A stretch of 64,000 bases of DNA, from positions 28,761,248 to 28,825,247 of the forward strand of contig CM038467.1 in NCBI GenBank assembly GCA_021464415.1, written 5' to 3'. This DNA is from Lonicera japonica (Eukaryota > Streptophyta > Magnoliopsida > Dipsacales > Caprifoliaceae). Shown one piece after another: positions 46,525 to 58,907 of this stretch (within the stretch, counting starts at the first letter, position 1; every line of letters starts with the position of its first letter). Made by a program: the position numbers and the translations under genes. The notes under the pieces were generated by a model. The model was not told where the DNA came from. It saw nothing but the letters and a program-made list of their open reading frames with translations, and ran no database searches.

Positions 46525-47353
46525 GGGTAATTAGCAAAAATGATTCGTGAAATTTGATCAATGTCTCTCGCTCGTCTTTAAAATTTAATTTTCAGTTGAA
46601 GCATTCTTAAAATTTTTAATTTGTCTCTTATTCGTCCAAAACTAGATGCCTCGTCAAAAGCTTGGACGGAAAAAACACATGGATGGACGAGTAAGGGACA
46701 AATTTTAAACTTCAGGAGATTATTCTAAGAGGTTTTCGCCAGAAATTGACATCTATAATTAAAAGATCGCAAACTTTTAAAAAAATGCAAGTAAACCTCA
46801 TCCAAAAAAAATTCTTTGACGAGTAACGGATGCTTGAAGACCCCCAAAAAAATACGTTACCCCATGCATGTTGAGATTCTTTTCAACGTGGCAATGCTTT
46901 ATTGGCTCCTTTTGACGTGACAATGCTCCATTGTCTCTTTTCGAAGCGGCAATCTTTTATTGTAGGTAATTAATAAAAATAATCCTTAAAGTTTAATCTT
47001 AATCTTTTGCTCGTTTTTAAAATTTAATTTTTTGTTAAAGTATTTTTAAATGTTTTAATTTTTTCTTACTCGTTCAAAATTAGATGTTCATTAAAAATAT
47101 AGATAGAAAATGCACGTAATTTTCACAAGTTATTTTTTTTAGGGACATTTTTAGATATTTTAACAAAAATTAGAAACTTTAAAGATAATTTAACCCAAAT
47201 TAAAAACTTTAAGAATGTTTAAAGTAAAATTAGAAATTTTAAGGATAGTTCAACAGAAATTAAAAACTTTAAGGATGATTCAACCAAAAATTAAACTTTA
47301 AGACAAGCGAAAAATTTTGGTCAAATTTTGAAAATCATTTTTGTTAATTACCC
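46525..47353. mobile_element. Foldback element with GGGTAATTAGCAAAAATGAT ends
   Basis: The left end and the reversed right end (GGGTAATTAACAAAAATGAT) match well. A third, similar boundary (TAGGTAATTAATAAAAATAA) sits in the middle near 46963, so two related copies may be joined. The interior repeats AAAATTAGAAACTTTAAG phrases. No clear target duplication was seen. It resembles Mutator-type foldback elements. Confidence 0.55.
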
Positions 47354-47898
47354 ACTTTATTGGCTGCGGTCAGTTAAGTACTTCCACTAATTTTAAGGTT
47401 CCTTAAAATATCTTTGTCAATCTATTATTGGATTATTTTTTTTATTTCTAATTTTATCCTTATAATATTTTATTCTTTTATAAAAAAATTGCAGAATCAA
47501 ATCTTTGATCCCGGCCACATTTAACTACTGGGAAATCTACCGTTACTCTTAAAACTTTTGTTGAAATTATATATATGCGACTCACGCACAAATAATTTAT
47601 TAATTTAAAATGTTAGCACCTAATTATGAATTATACACATGGCATGCAGAAATAATTGTACAATTGTCTTTTCAAGATGTGTTTAAAATGTTACAAACAA
47701 GAATTTAAACATTGACCTAACTTATGACATCGTTTGTTTATTCAGTGTCATGATTGTGTTCGTCACGAATTATGCAATAAGATTTTTTAAAGGGAAATTT
47801 TATTTAAATTCATGTTTTAACTAAGTTAACTCACTTTTTATTTGCTTAATTTTTTTGCAAAAATATTCATTTAAATGCTCGGCATCCAATTCAATTTA

Positions 47899-48450
47899 GC
47901 GTGTGTTTGATTGGTAACATTTTTTATGAAAAATGAGCATTTTTCATGGAAAATGAGCATTGTCCACTTGATTTGACAACTTAAGGTGTTTGATTGACTT
48001 TTTTTTTTCTACGCAATTCAATTTTCACTTTTGGCTCACACATGTGCATTTTCAAGACAATTGAAGAAAATGTTTTCTTTGGGGGCAGGTGGTTTTTTGT
48101 TTTCCATGCTTGGGCACAGTTGACGAGACAATATTTTTACTATTTTCTACATTAAAAATGTCATAACTTAAAATATAAAATTCAAAATAACATAAAAATT
48201 TAATATTTAAAATATACTAATCAAGATCAATTAAACAAAAACCATCATGACTATATAATTATGTATAAAAAATACCAATAATTTTTTTTACATTAAAAAT
48301 GCCATAATACAACCAATATTTTTCAGGTAGAAAATTAAGGCAATCAAACACACTACACTACATTTTTCATGCAACTCAATTCTAGGCAATTCAATTACCG
48401 ATAACTTATTTCTTTCCATACAAATTCCACACTTGCAATCAAACGCACCC
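47899..48450. mobile_element. Tourist/PIF-like MITE (GTGCGTTTGATTG ends)
   Basis: The left end GCGTGTGTTTGATTGGTAAC and the right end GCAATCAAACGCACCC are flanked by TTA (47896-47898 and 48451-48453). It is 552 bp and non-coding. Confidence 0.75.
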
Positions 48451-48453
48451 TTA

Positions 48454-50853
48454 GTGGTTTCTTTTACCATCTGCATTCAATCCAATACGATGTTAATTTT
48501 AGAATTTGACATCTAATCCGATCCGACACACTAATCTAATCTGATTTAATAATTAAATGCTGCGGCTTTTTTTTAAAAAGGAGAAATTTGTTATTCTCTT
48601 TCTAACAAAAGACAAAAGTTTTTGGAGATTAGTTTTAAGGACATGTTTATTTTAGAGGAAAAAATGGATTACTAATTAAATATCTATTGGGTAATTGTTT
48701 TTAACGGAACTACCCTTATTGATAACAAATTGGTAAATATAATTAAATCTCTAAAATTTTACGGATAATCATGCATACAAAAATATAACTGAAAAAATAA
48801 AAATCAATAAAAGATAATTGACTATTTGAAATTCAAAAAAATAAAAAAATCAAGATACTAACATTCAAATTTGAACTTATTGGTGTTGATGAATTATCCA
48901 CAGTATGCCTCCAGTGAGCCTTGCAACAATATATCTGTTGGTGTATGTGATGATTCATCGTTAGGTAACAAACATTTTGAATAATTACTTCCATCGGACA
49001 TAGATATCAAGTCAACTAAAGAGGCGGAAAAAGGATTAATATATCAATTTATGAACTGTCAAAAAGCACGGGAGAAACAAATATATTTCAAAATGAAAAT
49101 GCAAACATAACACACAACAACGGGGAGTTTTATTTCAGACCATTAAACAAAACCCATTAGTATTCATTTTTTAATAGACTATCAAACTATATCAAGACAA
49201 TGTAAATTGTGGGCCTACTTGCCAAAATAAAGAAAAAATAAAGTGAACTGGGTATGTTAAATGTTTATCTGGCTCGACAAGAGAAATCTAATGGAAAAAA
49301 AAAATTACTGGAAAAAAAAAATTACTTACACAAATGATAATAATACCCTTCAGCGAAATATAGTGGTGTCTGATGGTAAATAGTTGAATGCAATATGTTG
49401 ATTAAATCATGTAATGGAAAAATTAGTTGAATGTGAAGATTGAATATGGAGTGAGCATATCGCATGACTTTGACCCCATAGATGTTCAAGAACTGAGAAA
49501 AGCCCCAAAATTAATTACTATATGGAAGATTCACACTTATCACAAAGGTTAATTTATGACGGGTATGATATTGGCCCACTAAAAAAAATTAAGGATGTGA
49601 ATTACTTAACAATAAGGCCCATTATTATAAAAAAAAGGCGCATTTGATAAAACTAAAAATAGGCCAAATAGTTACATAGCCCTTTTTGAAATAACATGTA
49701 TTTACCAAATAACTCAAATAATAATAATTGATTTACCTAACCCGTGAAAATCGTCCATATACCAACCCCATGTTTCTAAAAAGAACGCTAATAAAGTAAA
49801 AAAATTATTGACCATTGACTATTTGGGTTGAAGGTGATAAAATGTCAAACTCATTAATATGAGACGATAGTGTATTGCAAATATATAACATATCTAAGGG
49901 ACACATTCATAATATGTCCGAATTAATATAATATGTCCAAATTAATAAAAAGTATAATATATTTAAAATAGTAATATTTAATATGTCTGGTTGAAAACAA
50001 CTAATATAATATGTCTAAAATTATAATGAAAAAATGTTTGTGTCTAACCGTTTGATAAAATGTCTATGTCTAAATCAGATTAAATTTTTTAATATGCCTT
50101 AAGTTATCTTTTTTTTTTAATTTATTGTTATATGTATTTGAATTGGTTTGAATTAATTTTTACTGATTTAATTTTAAATTTAATAATATCTTTATTTTCT
50201 TGTATTTATTTTTAAGAAGGGTAGTATTAGAATTCAACTTAATTAATTGAAATGATAAAATAATAAATATTTTGTACTTAATTACAAAAGATTGTCCTTT
50301 ATTACAATTGTTATCCTTTAAACTAAGTTTCTAAAAAAGATGCTCATTTATGTTAAGGACATGCCCATAAATGTTTTTTATAATTATTTTCTATTAAAGT
50401 TTGTGAGGCATATCTTGAAAATTTTCTTAACTAATTTTGACAATATAAGATACTATTTGTTACTGGTACCATTATTGGCGTAGAAATTCATTTAACTCTG
50501 TTGGAAAAGGAAACAAAAACTAGCAAATTATACTCGAATTCGGCATTTGAAATTGGCTTGAGTCATGAACTAAGTTGATCTCTTTAAGACATTTTGCGGC
50601 TCTAACTACCTAAATTTGTGATTGCTTTTTTGAAATTGCCATGCCACTCCCTGGATAAAACAAGACCGGAATTTCCTTCTATCTCAATTTCCTTTGCATA
50701 GTACGAAATCGGAATTCTAATATCCTCTTAAATAATAGCTCCGAATCGAATACAATTTCTTGCCGAAGAAAAATATAAGAAGAAATTATTTCTTGAGATG
50801 ATCTCTGTTTTTGTTATCTTTCTGATTGCACGAAGAATAAGAAATTATATAGC

Positions 50854-50889
<36 letters not shown>

Positions 50890-51137
50890 CGTTGCTGTAT
50901 AGGCGAGAAAATCGAGCTTAGTGGGAGATGGAGACTTATCTCTCCAACATGGCGGGCATATACACTTGATTTTGGCCGGGTCAAATTCAAATCTAAAGTT
51001 AATTTTAGTTTAAAAAAAAAAAATTCAAAAGTATTTTGTCCAAAAAGAAGCCCAAGCCCAGACCAAGTTGGTCAGCACACGTGTGGTAAACTATTCTTAT
51101 ATAAGTTCTCATCGAATAGCACAAAGTTTTGATATCT
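48454..51137. other. Repeat-poor AT-rich stretch, no gene seen
   Basis: No open frame of substance or transposon boundary could be supported. A (TA)n run lies at 50857-50886. Short repeats of an AATATGTC phrase occur at 49910-50010. Confidence 0.4.
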
Positions 51138-51140
51138 TTA

Positions 51141-51447
51141 GGCTCCGTTTGATAGCAACATGGAAAATGAAAAGAAAAATAACTAATTTAGATGAGAAGA
51201 TAGAAAATAAGTTGAGGTATGTGGTGAGATTAACTCTTACTTCTTGCTTTTTTCCATGACAAAATTTTCTTTGGTTGATGGTGGAGAAAATTTTTCACAA
51301 AATATTAAAGGAGGATGGATGACATATACTCACAAAAATGAGTATGAGATGGAGAATATCTCACCATATACCTCAACTTATTTTCCATCTTCTCACCTAA
51401 ATTAGTTATTTTTATTTTCATTTTCCATGTTGCTATCAAACGGAGCC
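51141..51447. mobile_element. Tourist-like MITE with long inverted arms
   Basis: The ends GGCTCCGTTTGATAGCAAC and GTTGCTATCAAACGGAGCC are exact inverses, and near-perfect pairing continues for about 90 bp per arm. TTA flanks both sides (51138-51140 and 51448-51450). At 307 bp it would fold into one long hairpin if transcribed. Same family as the small MITEs in the tandem duplication. Confidence 0.9.
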
Positions 51448-51914
51448 TTAGAGTCCAAATCCAAGAGCAAAACTACTAAAATATGAATCCATGTAAGATT
51501 CCATATTAATTCTACATGGAACAAAGGAAAACAAAGTCGCTTCGATTTTTGTCAAAATACACTAAAATTACAGATGAAGTGGTGATATATATATGTGTGT
51601 GTGTGCTCGTAAATAGGCCACCTCGATTAGTTTTTGTCTCTGATTTACGCGTTACCCCACCTCCACGCTTCTTTCTTTAATTTTAGTTTGCATTAATCCT
51701 TAATTTAAGCTGCTTGAGCACATTGCAAAATTATGGTATCAGACAATTTCACAAAGACTATATTGTATGCAAGGGAGAGAGTATATATCATGGCCTAACT
51801 CATTACATGTAATCCAGCTTCTTTAGATTTTAAGGATTTATATAATGAGTTGGATTCAACCAACTAACAGATGCACATTATAACCATCTAATTTTACCAC
51901 ATTTACTAAGGGCA

Positions 51915-52134
51915 AAACGAATAACACACGTTTTTTCTTTTGTTTAGAATAGAGAACGAGAGATAGTTCTTGTGTGTCAGATTGAATTAAAAGATACAAG
52001 AGAATACCCTATATATATAGGGTTACACTAGGGTTTACAAGAGATAAAATAAATAAGAAAAATATCAAAGAGATAATCCCTAAATATTTCTAGATATACA
52101 TACAAGATATATATATACAAATATATTATAATAT
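51915..52134 (-). repeat. Probable 3' LTR of a decayed copia element
   Basis: It lies directly downstream (minus strand) of a polypurine tract TTTGAGGGGGAAT (52145-52133). It includes a transcription-like zone with CTATATATAGGGT and CTCTCGTTCTCTATTC. Its borders are not defined by a target duplication, and the expected TG start is not clear. Confidence 0.45.
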
Positions 52135-54351
52135 TCCCCCTCAAACTCAAGGTGGTAAATGTGAAACCATCTTGAGTTTGGAAACAAGACCTTGAAATTA
52201 GCTAGGTATATGAACCTTGGTGAATACATTAGCGAATTGATCTTTTTAAAAAGTAGGTAGAATACGAGCGATGTTGCGGATGACATTTTGACAAACAATG
52301 TGGAAGACTTTGAGGAAAACCCATTTCCTTAAAAATCCATCAAAGCCATACGAGTTAATGTGTAGTATCTGCAAGAGCATGATATTCTACTTTGGTACTG
52401 GATCTGGAGACGATAGACTATTTCTTGCTATACCATGAAATCAATGAGTCCCCTAGAAAGAATCAGTATGCGACTGCCCAATCGGAATCAGAGTAGATGT
52501 GGAGAAAAATGAAGTCCAGGAAACATTGTTCCCTTTAGGTTGTGAGGAATCCAAAAAACAATAATATAATGTGTAGATAGAGGGACTGACATAAACAGAC
52601 TAACTAGATGAACTGCATAAGCAATATCTAGACTGGTCGTTTATATATAGTATCATAAGTGAGAGGACTACTATCATAATGAATAAGCTTGAGATTGTTT
52701 CTAAAGGAGTGGGTGCGGTCTTGCAGTAGTTGAGTCATGCTCGAGTGAGAATGTTAGAGGTATATTTTGCTTGAAAGAGATAATAGCCAGTAGAATCGGA
52801 GATAATCTTAAGACCCAAAAAGTAATTAAGACGATCAATCAAGATCTTCCCTTTCAAAATGCCGGCTTAGAGATTGTTTGAGATATGATATACCAATAAC
52901 ATCACTTTCAGTAATTACCATATCAGCTATGTACAGAAAAAGAAATGTGGTAACACGGTCTGTTTTTTGAATGAAGAGGCTAGGATCAGGGCACTGGAGT
53001 CAAAACAAACTTCCCATTAATAGAGCTAAATTTCACAAACCACGCACAACGAGCCTGCTTGAGCCCTTATAAAGAATAGCGTAGTTTACAAACTTGAGAA
53101 TGAGAATACCCAAGAAGGGTTTCATGTAGGCTTCTTCTATGAGATCACCATTAAGAGGCATTTTTCACATCCATCTAAAAGAGATCCAATTTTCGAACAA
53201 CAATAATGGTAATAAGTGTAAGAACAATCGGCATGCGATTTACAAGAGCAAAAGATTTACCACAATCAATGTCATACTCCTGTGTGAAACCATAGGCGAC
53301 GAGTTGGGATTTTTACGTTCTACCAAACCATCATATCGAGTTCTGATTTTATAAACCCATTTATAACTAATTGCAATTTTCCCAGGTGGAAGAGTAACTA
53401 ACTCTATTGTTTGAGCTTTTTCTAAGGCCTATAATTCCTCTCATATAACTTACTACCAAAGTGAGTTAGAACTATCTTTTTTATAAGATGAAGGCTCATG
53501 GTGTGAAAATATGGTAGAGTAATAGTGATAATCATAAAGGTGATAAAGAAGCTCTCTTACCCAAGTGGACTGACGAATATGCTGAGTGGTTATCTAGTTA
53601 AAAAGTTCAAAAGACAAGACATTTTCATTGAAAATAGCTGCAATTGGAAGCTCGATTGAGAATAAGCTATCTCATGGTAACAGGTCAAGTGGGTTATCAG
53701 GATTAAAAATAAGTTCAGAATTAACTGGAGTTGGAGTGTCTGGTTTAAGAAAAGTTGATCATGGTGTATCTGGTTCGTTGGTTTGTTTAGAGGAAGATCT
53801 GGTGTATTTGGTTCAAAATTATCTGCAGATGGTGTAGCGTTTAGCATGGAGGAAAATTGATATATGGTGGAGCTAGTAAAGAATGGAAAAGGTTGAGTCA
53901 CAAAGGTGTGGAACTTAGACAGAAAAGAAAATATTTTGTGTTCTCAAAAGATGACATGGCAAGAGATGCAAAGACGATAAGAAATAGGATCCCAATAAAT
54001 ATATTAATTGTGTTCTATCCCATACTCTAAGAAACAATAAAGACTAGATTGAGGTTATAGTTTTGAGTGTCCATGTGACCTAAAAAAAAACACACAATTA
54101 AACACCTTTAAAAGACTTTAGTTTGGATAAGTGCTATAAAGTCGTTCATAAGGTGATTGGTTTTAAAAATTTGGCATATGAATACAATTAATAGTGTAGA
54201 CAGTAATGAGAGTTGATTCTCCCTAAAACATCTTAGGACATGAATTAAAAATAAGAAAAGTTTGCATATATGTCTAAAATATGACGATGTTTATGCTCAG
54301 CTTAACTATTTTGTTGAGATGTACTAGGATAAAAATATTAAGAGATAGTGC
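52135..54351 (-). pseudogene. Ty1/copia pol remnant (integrase end, RT, RNase H)
   Basis: Minus-strand matches, in order: an integrase end with PQMFWGE-like and INCIHMPN text, followed by a HGHMD-like segment; the linker around 53590-53901; an RT start with IELVTLPPGKIAISYKWVYK followed by IRTRYDGLVERK (near 53320-53410); and RNase H with FLGDSLISWYSKK and SRSSTKVEYHALADT (near 52360-52450). Stops and frameshifts are frequent throughout, so it is long dead. The upstream part of the integrase lies beyond the solo LTR. Confidence 0.8.
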
Positions 54352-55752
54352 TGTTGACCTAAAAGTCAATTAATCTTATTTTAAAAATAACAATTATTTA
54401 ACAAAGTGTTATTTAACTTGTGTGTTCATATGGTGTTAGCTCTTAACAATATCTCTACCGACCGAGTTTGACTTCGAACCGAAAACGTCAATTCATATTC
54501 AAGCTCAACACTTGCTTCAACTCACAAGAAATGAATTCAAATGACCTCCATGTGCTATACAAATAATCACAACCAAGAGAGGATCAAGATCAACAAACAA
54601 GTAAAGAAACGTACAAGAAAATCAAGCATTTCGAAGACTCGAATTATTAACAAATGGAGTGAGTGCTTAGATTTTATGTAAAATTTATCATTGATCATTT
54701 ATGTAGCTCTTAAAATGATTTAACCTTGCTAAGATTGATTGAAACTAGTTTTCTCTTTGAAAAAGGCTTTTATCAAAAACTAGTCTTCTTGAAAAATTCA
54801 CTATAAATTCATATAAATGATTTTTGATACAAAAACTATATTAGAAGTCTTAGAAACCTATTTTTGACATTCCCCAAGCATTAGAATCAATTTTGGAGTC
54901 AAAACACAAAAGTTGAAAAATTGCACAAAACCACCCTACTCCAGAGCAATGTAGTCGACTACATTACTATTTAGGGAAGTAGTCGACTCCATGAACTATG
55001 TGGGAGTCGACTTCATCAAGGAAATATAGCCGCTGGAGATTTCTTGCTAGACTAGTTTTGTACTACAACCACCTTCAACCACCCCAAACGGCCATATTGT
55101 TTCACAAACTATATATATAACTTCTAAAACACTTTTTAGGAACTCTTACTAGCTTTAAACATCATCTATTGCAAAAAATCATCCTTAAGAGTTTTTACTT
55201 AAAATATTAAAATCTTCACTTGATCAAATCTTCATCTCTTGAGTTATCATTCTTGATCAAACTTGATAACCTCTAGTGTGAGCTTAATTTGTATTCTTCA
55301 TACACTTGAGTGTTATTGTACTTTGGTTTGTGTCACCAAAAACTTATTCTTCTAAATTCAAGAGAGGTTTATCTCTTAGAAAAACAAGAAGTTGTTCTTG
55401 TATTGAATGTTGTGAGGTAGCAATATTTGTAAGAGTTTGAATACTTGTAGTGGTTTGATCTTCACCCGAAAGAAGATCGGTTATAGTGGAACTTCTCGGA
55501 GAACTAACCGAGCGCAGAAATAAGGGCTAACAAGCCGAACCGTGTGGACAAAAAGTCTTCAACTTCGATCGGTTTAATCTTTATATCTCTTGCTCTATTA
55601 TATTATGCTATTTCTTCTTTGTGATTGGAATTAACTTTGTATCTTGGTTGATTGATTGTTATAGACATCAAATATTTTTAAATCGATTTTAAAAGTCCAA
55701 TTTAGTTTTAAAAACCCTATTCACCTCCCTCTAGGGTATATTTCGACCTACA
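54352..55752 (+). mobile_element. Solo LTR inside the copia integrase
   Basis: It runs TGTTGACCTAAAAG to TTTCGACCTACA (1401 bp) and is flanked by exact AGTGC duplications (54347-54351 and 55753-55757). The end zone ATTCACCTCCCTCTAGGGT is typical of the 3' end of plant LTRs, giving plus orientation. Removing it rejoins the copia integrase. Confidence 0.9.
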
Positions 55753-55757
55753 AGTGC

Positions 55758-56035
55758 CTTGTTACTAGAGAGGTTTAAGAAAATTTGTTTCCTTGTATTC
55801 CATAACATTATCAGCACCAAAATACTTTGATAGTGTGAGAAAATTAGGTTTAAATTATACTGGCAAATATATAGTAGAACTGAGGTCATTTTAAGAGATT
55901 CTTCATAAGATAGATCCAAGAAAAATGGGTATAATCGTCTATGTAAGTAACAAAGTATCGAGAGCCCCTAATTGTAATGTAAGGAGAAAACCCCCAAACA
56001 TTAGAGTTAATAAGATCAAATAACAGCCCCTTTAC
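55758..56035 (-). pseudogene. Ty1/copia integrase fragment
   Basis: The minus strand encodes FDLINSNVWGFSPY, then GSRYFVTYIDDYTHFSWIYL, then decayed text. This is the integrase core start ('HSDVWGP..', 'YFVTFIDDYTR..WVY'). It continues at 54351 downward once the solo LTR is removed. Confidence 0.85.
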
Positions 56036-56528
56036 ATTTATTCAAATAATATAATCTTTTTATTCCCTCTGTGTGTATATATATATATGTCATAATATTT
56101 CTAATCAATTTAGGCCAGTGAAGTTGACTATTATGCCTTTTAATTAGTAAGATGTGCCACCTTAAATGAGTTTAAAGTAAATTTGTTGTGGCAAATTAAA
56201 ATTGTGTATGTATGTGCCTTTTATTTTTTTTCTATACCATGATGTGTACATGCCTTATTTAGTTGGTTAGCGGCATATAGATTAACATACAATAAGAGTA
56301 TGCTAGGGCCGCTAGGCCGTAAGAGTAGTCTAACATTATTGCTTACAAGGATGTACTCAGGAATTTAATTAAAGGGGTACGAACGTAAGAGTTTTAAAAA
56401 TGCATAAATAATTTTTTTTCAAGTACTAAAAACCACGACAAGTCAAAATACTATATAGATATAAGTATGAATGTTTTACATACAAAAAAAAGGCAAAAAT
56501 ATAAACGTTCTACATACAAAAAAATCAA
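56036..56528. other. No gene seen; possible hAT 3' terminus
   Basis: CAGGAATTTAATTAAAGGGG near 56350 resembles subterminal text of TTF-type hAT elements and may be the 3' end zone of the transposon at 56540. No terminal pair was confirmed. Confidence 0.35.
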
Positions 56529-56539
56529 AATGATATTTT

Positions 56540-58907
56540 TTATAATAATCCTATACGAGACTTCATGTTTTGAAAACGCTGAACAATAGCTTCATTGTCA
56601 AGTGTCTCAAATATGTCATTCTTAATATATATGATCAAGCAATCACTCAACAAGTCATCTCCCAATCGGTTACGTAGCTGAGTCTTGATTAGTTTCATTG
56701 CAGAAAAGACTCTTTCTACGGTTGTAGTTGCAACAGGTAAGAGTAGAGCTAAATGCATGAGCATATATATTAATGGATATGCTTGATGTTTTTTCAATCG
56801 AATAATTTTCTTTGCAAGCCCACCAACTCTTATAACTTCAGAAAATTGGTCATTGGAGTGCATATCCAAAATGTAATTATCAAGTTGATGTTCAAGTGTA
56901 ATTAGCTCTAACGTTGAAAAGTCAAATGGATAAAACTCAGCAAACCGAAGTAATTTTATCTTATCATATTCAGAAAATGAATTGCTTGGATCAAGACAAC
57001 CCATACAAAGCAATAACTCCATATTCACCTCATTGAACCGGTTATTCAACTCTTGAAGCATCAAATCAATCACTGTATAGAATAATTCTACAAGATAATA
57101 GTGAAGATTTGTGTTGTCTTAAGGATTTCGACGCGATCTTCCATGAACTACAAACACGTCTTCCATATTTGGGACGGTGATCTTATGATTGATATAAAAC
57201 AAAGATACTAAAGTAAGCAAAGATTCCCATCCATCATCTCTCATTCCTTGGAGTTGTTGCTTAGTTATTTTCACAAGAACCATAGCATTTATAATGTCTT
57301 GATCTTTTCTTTGTAAAGCTTGTGACAAATGATTTATAATTCCTAGAATAATTTTCATCAAGTGTAGGATAAATGTAAATTCAAAACATTGTATGACGTC
57401 TAATAACCTATCTGCTTGACCTACTTGTAGTGAAAATTTCCTATCTTCTCCGATAATCAAAATTTCCTACCTATTTGTAGTCCAATAACCAACGTGTGTC
57501 TCCAGCCCTTTGCAACGCTCTTTCTTGATGCAAACCACTTCAAGTCAAACTCTTATTATCATAAATTTCTTAAATAACCTTTTCAAATTGTTTATCTCGA
57601 AAGATGTCTCTATGTTTGCACGAGGCTCTGACAACATTTGTTAGAAGTGAAACCATCTCAAAAAATGTAAAAATCTTTGAGTGATTTTGTGCAATTGCTA
57701 CAAGTGTCAATTAAAGCTAATGAGCAAAACAATGGACATAAAAAGTTGATTGATTCTCCAACATAATCAACCTTTTAAGACCATTGAATTCTCCTCTTAT
57801 GTCACTAGCTCCGTCGTAACCTTGGCCACGCAAACTTGATATATTTAATCCATGTTTGGAAAAAAGAGTCTCAAGTGCTCCCTTAAATGATAAGGCAGTA
57901 ATATCACTAACATGTACAATTCCGATAAAGCGCTCAACTACGAACCCTTTTTTGTCAACGAAACGTAAAGCAACTGTCATTTGCTCTTTAACTGATATAT
58001 CTCGAGCCTCGTCAACTAAGATAAAAAATAAGCTATCACCAACTTCTCTAATGATTGCATTTGCAGACTCCGCAGCAATGGTATTAACGATATCACTTTG
58101 AATTCTAGGGGATGTTAATTTGAGATTTTTTTGAGCATTCTTTAATACAACTTTATTGACCTTTTCATTGTGTTCAGCAAGAAACCGCAATAGCTCAAGA
58201 AAATTGCCTCGATTTACCTACTCGTTGGATTCATCGTTACCACGAAAAGGTAAGCCTTGTCGAAAAAAATATTTAATGCAATCAATTGATGCAGTCAAAC
58301 AAGTAAGATAATCAACCTGGGCTTGGTCTGAATACTTGGACAAACAAACTTCAATATGTTGTTGTTGCTTCATTAGGTCTTCACAAGATCTCATACATTT
58401 ATTATGAAGACTATTATGGTCTCCAACATGTTTGTCAAGATTGCTTCTCTTCCTCTAATTTTTGAACCCCTCACCGACAAATGAATCACCACCCCCTTGG
58501 CTCCCAGATAAAACGGGTTTAGAAAGATAGCAATATATGCAAAATGCAACATCTTTTGATATGCTTTACTTTAACCAACCGCCATAATCATCAAACCACG
58601 AAGAAATTAATCTACGCTTCTCGGTTCCATAATCTCTCCATGGAAAATTGTGACTCTTAGGCTGATAAGGCCCTTTTTGCAAATATGTTCGTCGAACAAT
58701 TTCTTTGACTTTAGCATCATAATAAAAGATATTATCTCTCAACCCATGATCTGCAGGAAGCTCTAGATTGGAAGGTACAATAGGAGGAGTGGAACTTACA
58801 TTTAGAGGAGAAAAATGTACCGTTGGAGGTGTAGGATTTGTATTTCTAGGAGTAGAACCTACATTCTGAGAAAATCCACCTCTCACTTTACTAAAATACT
58901 TTTCCAT
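56540..58907 (-). pseudogene. TTF-type hAT transposase (ZMYM1-like), broken
   Basis: From the ATG at 58907: MEKYFSKV start; a TTF-type zinc finger zone with KGPYQPKSHNFPW, SSWFDDYGGWL and DVAFCIYCYLSKP; a DUF4371-like part with FLAEHNEKV, SDIVNTIAAE, FFILVDEARDISVKEQMTV, RFVDKKGFVVERF, LRGQGYDGASDIRGEFNGL and FYVHCFAH; GLHQERALQRAGDTRW; and a C-terminal hAT dimerisation domain with LPVATTTVERVFSAMKLIKT and LRNRLGDDLLSDCLI. Stops at 58566-58568, 58455-58457, 58218-58220, 57717-57719 and 57711-57713 plus frameshifts make it non-functional. Confidence 0.9.

Noticed and set aside
53590..53901. 103-codon minus frame as a host gene
   Set aside because: It lies in the integrase-RT linker of the decayed copia, where such hydrophilic spacers are normal.
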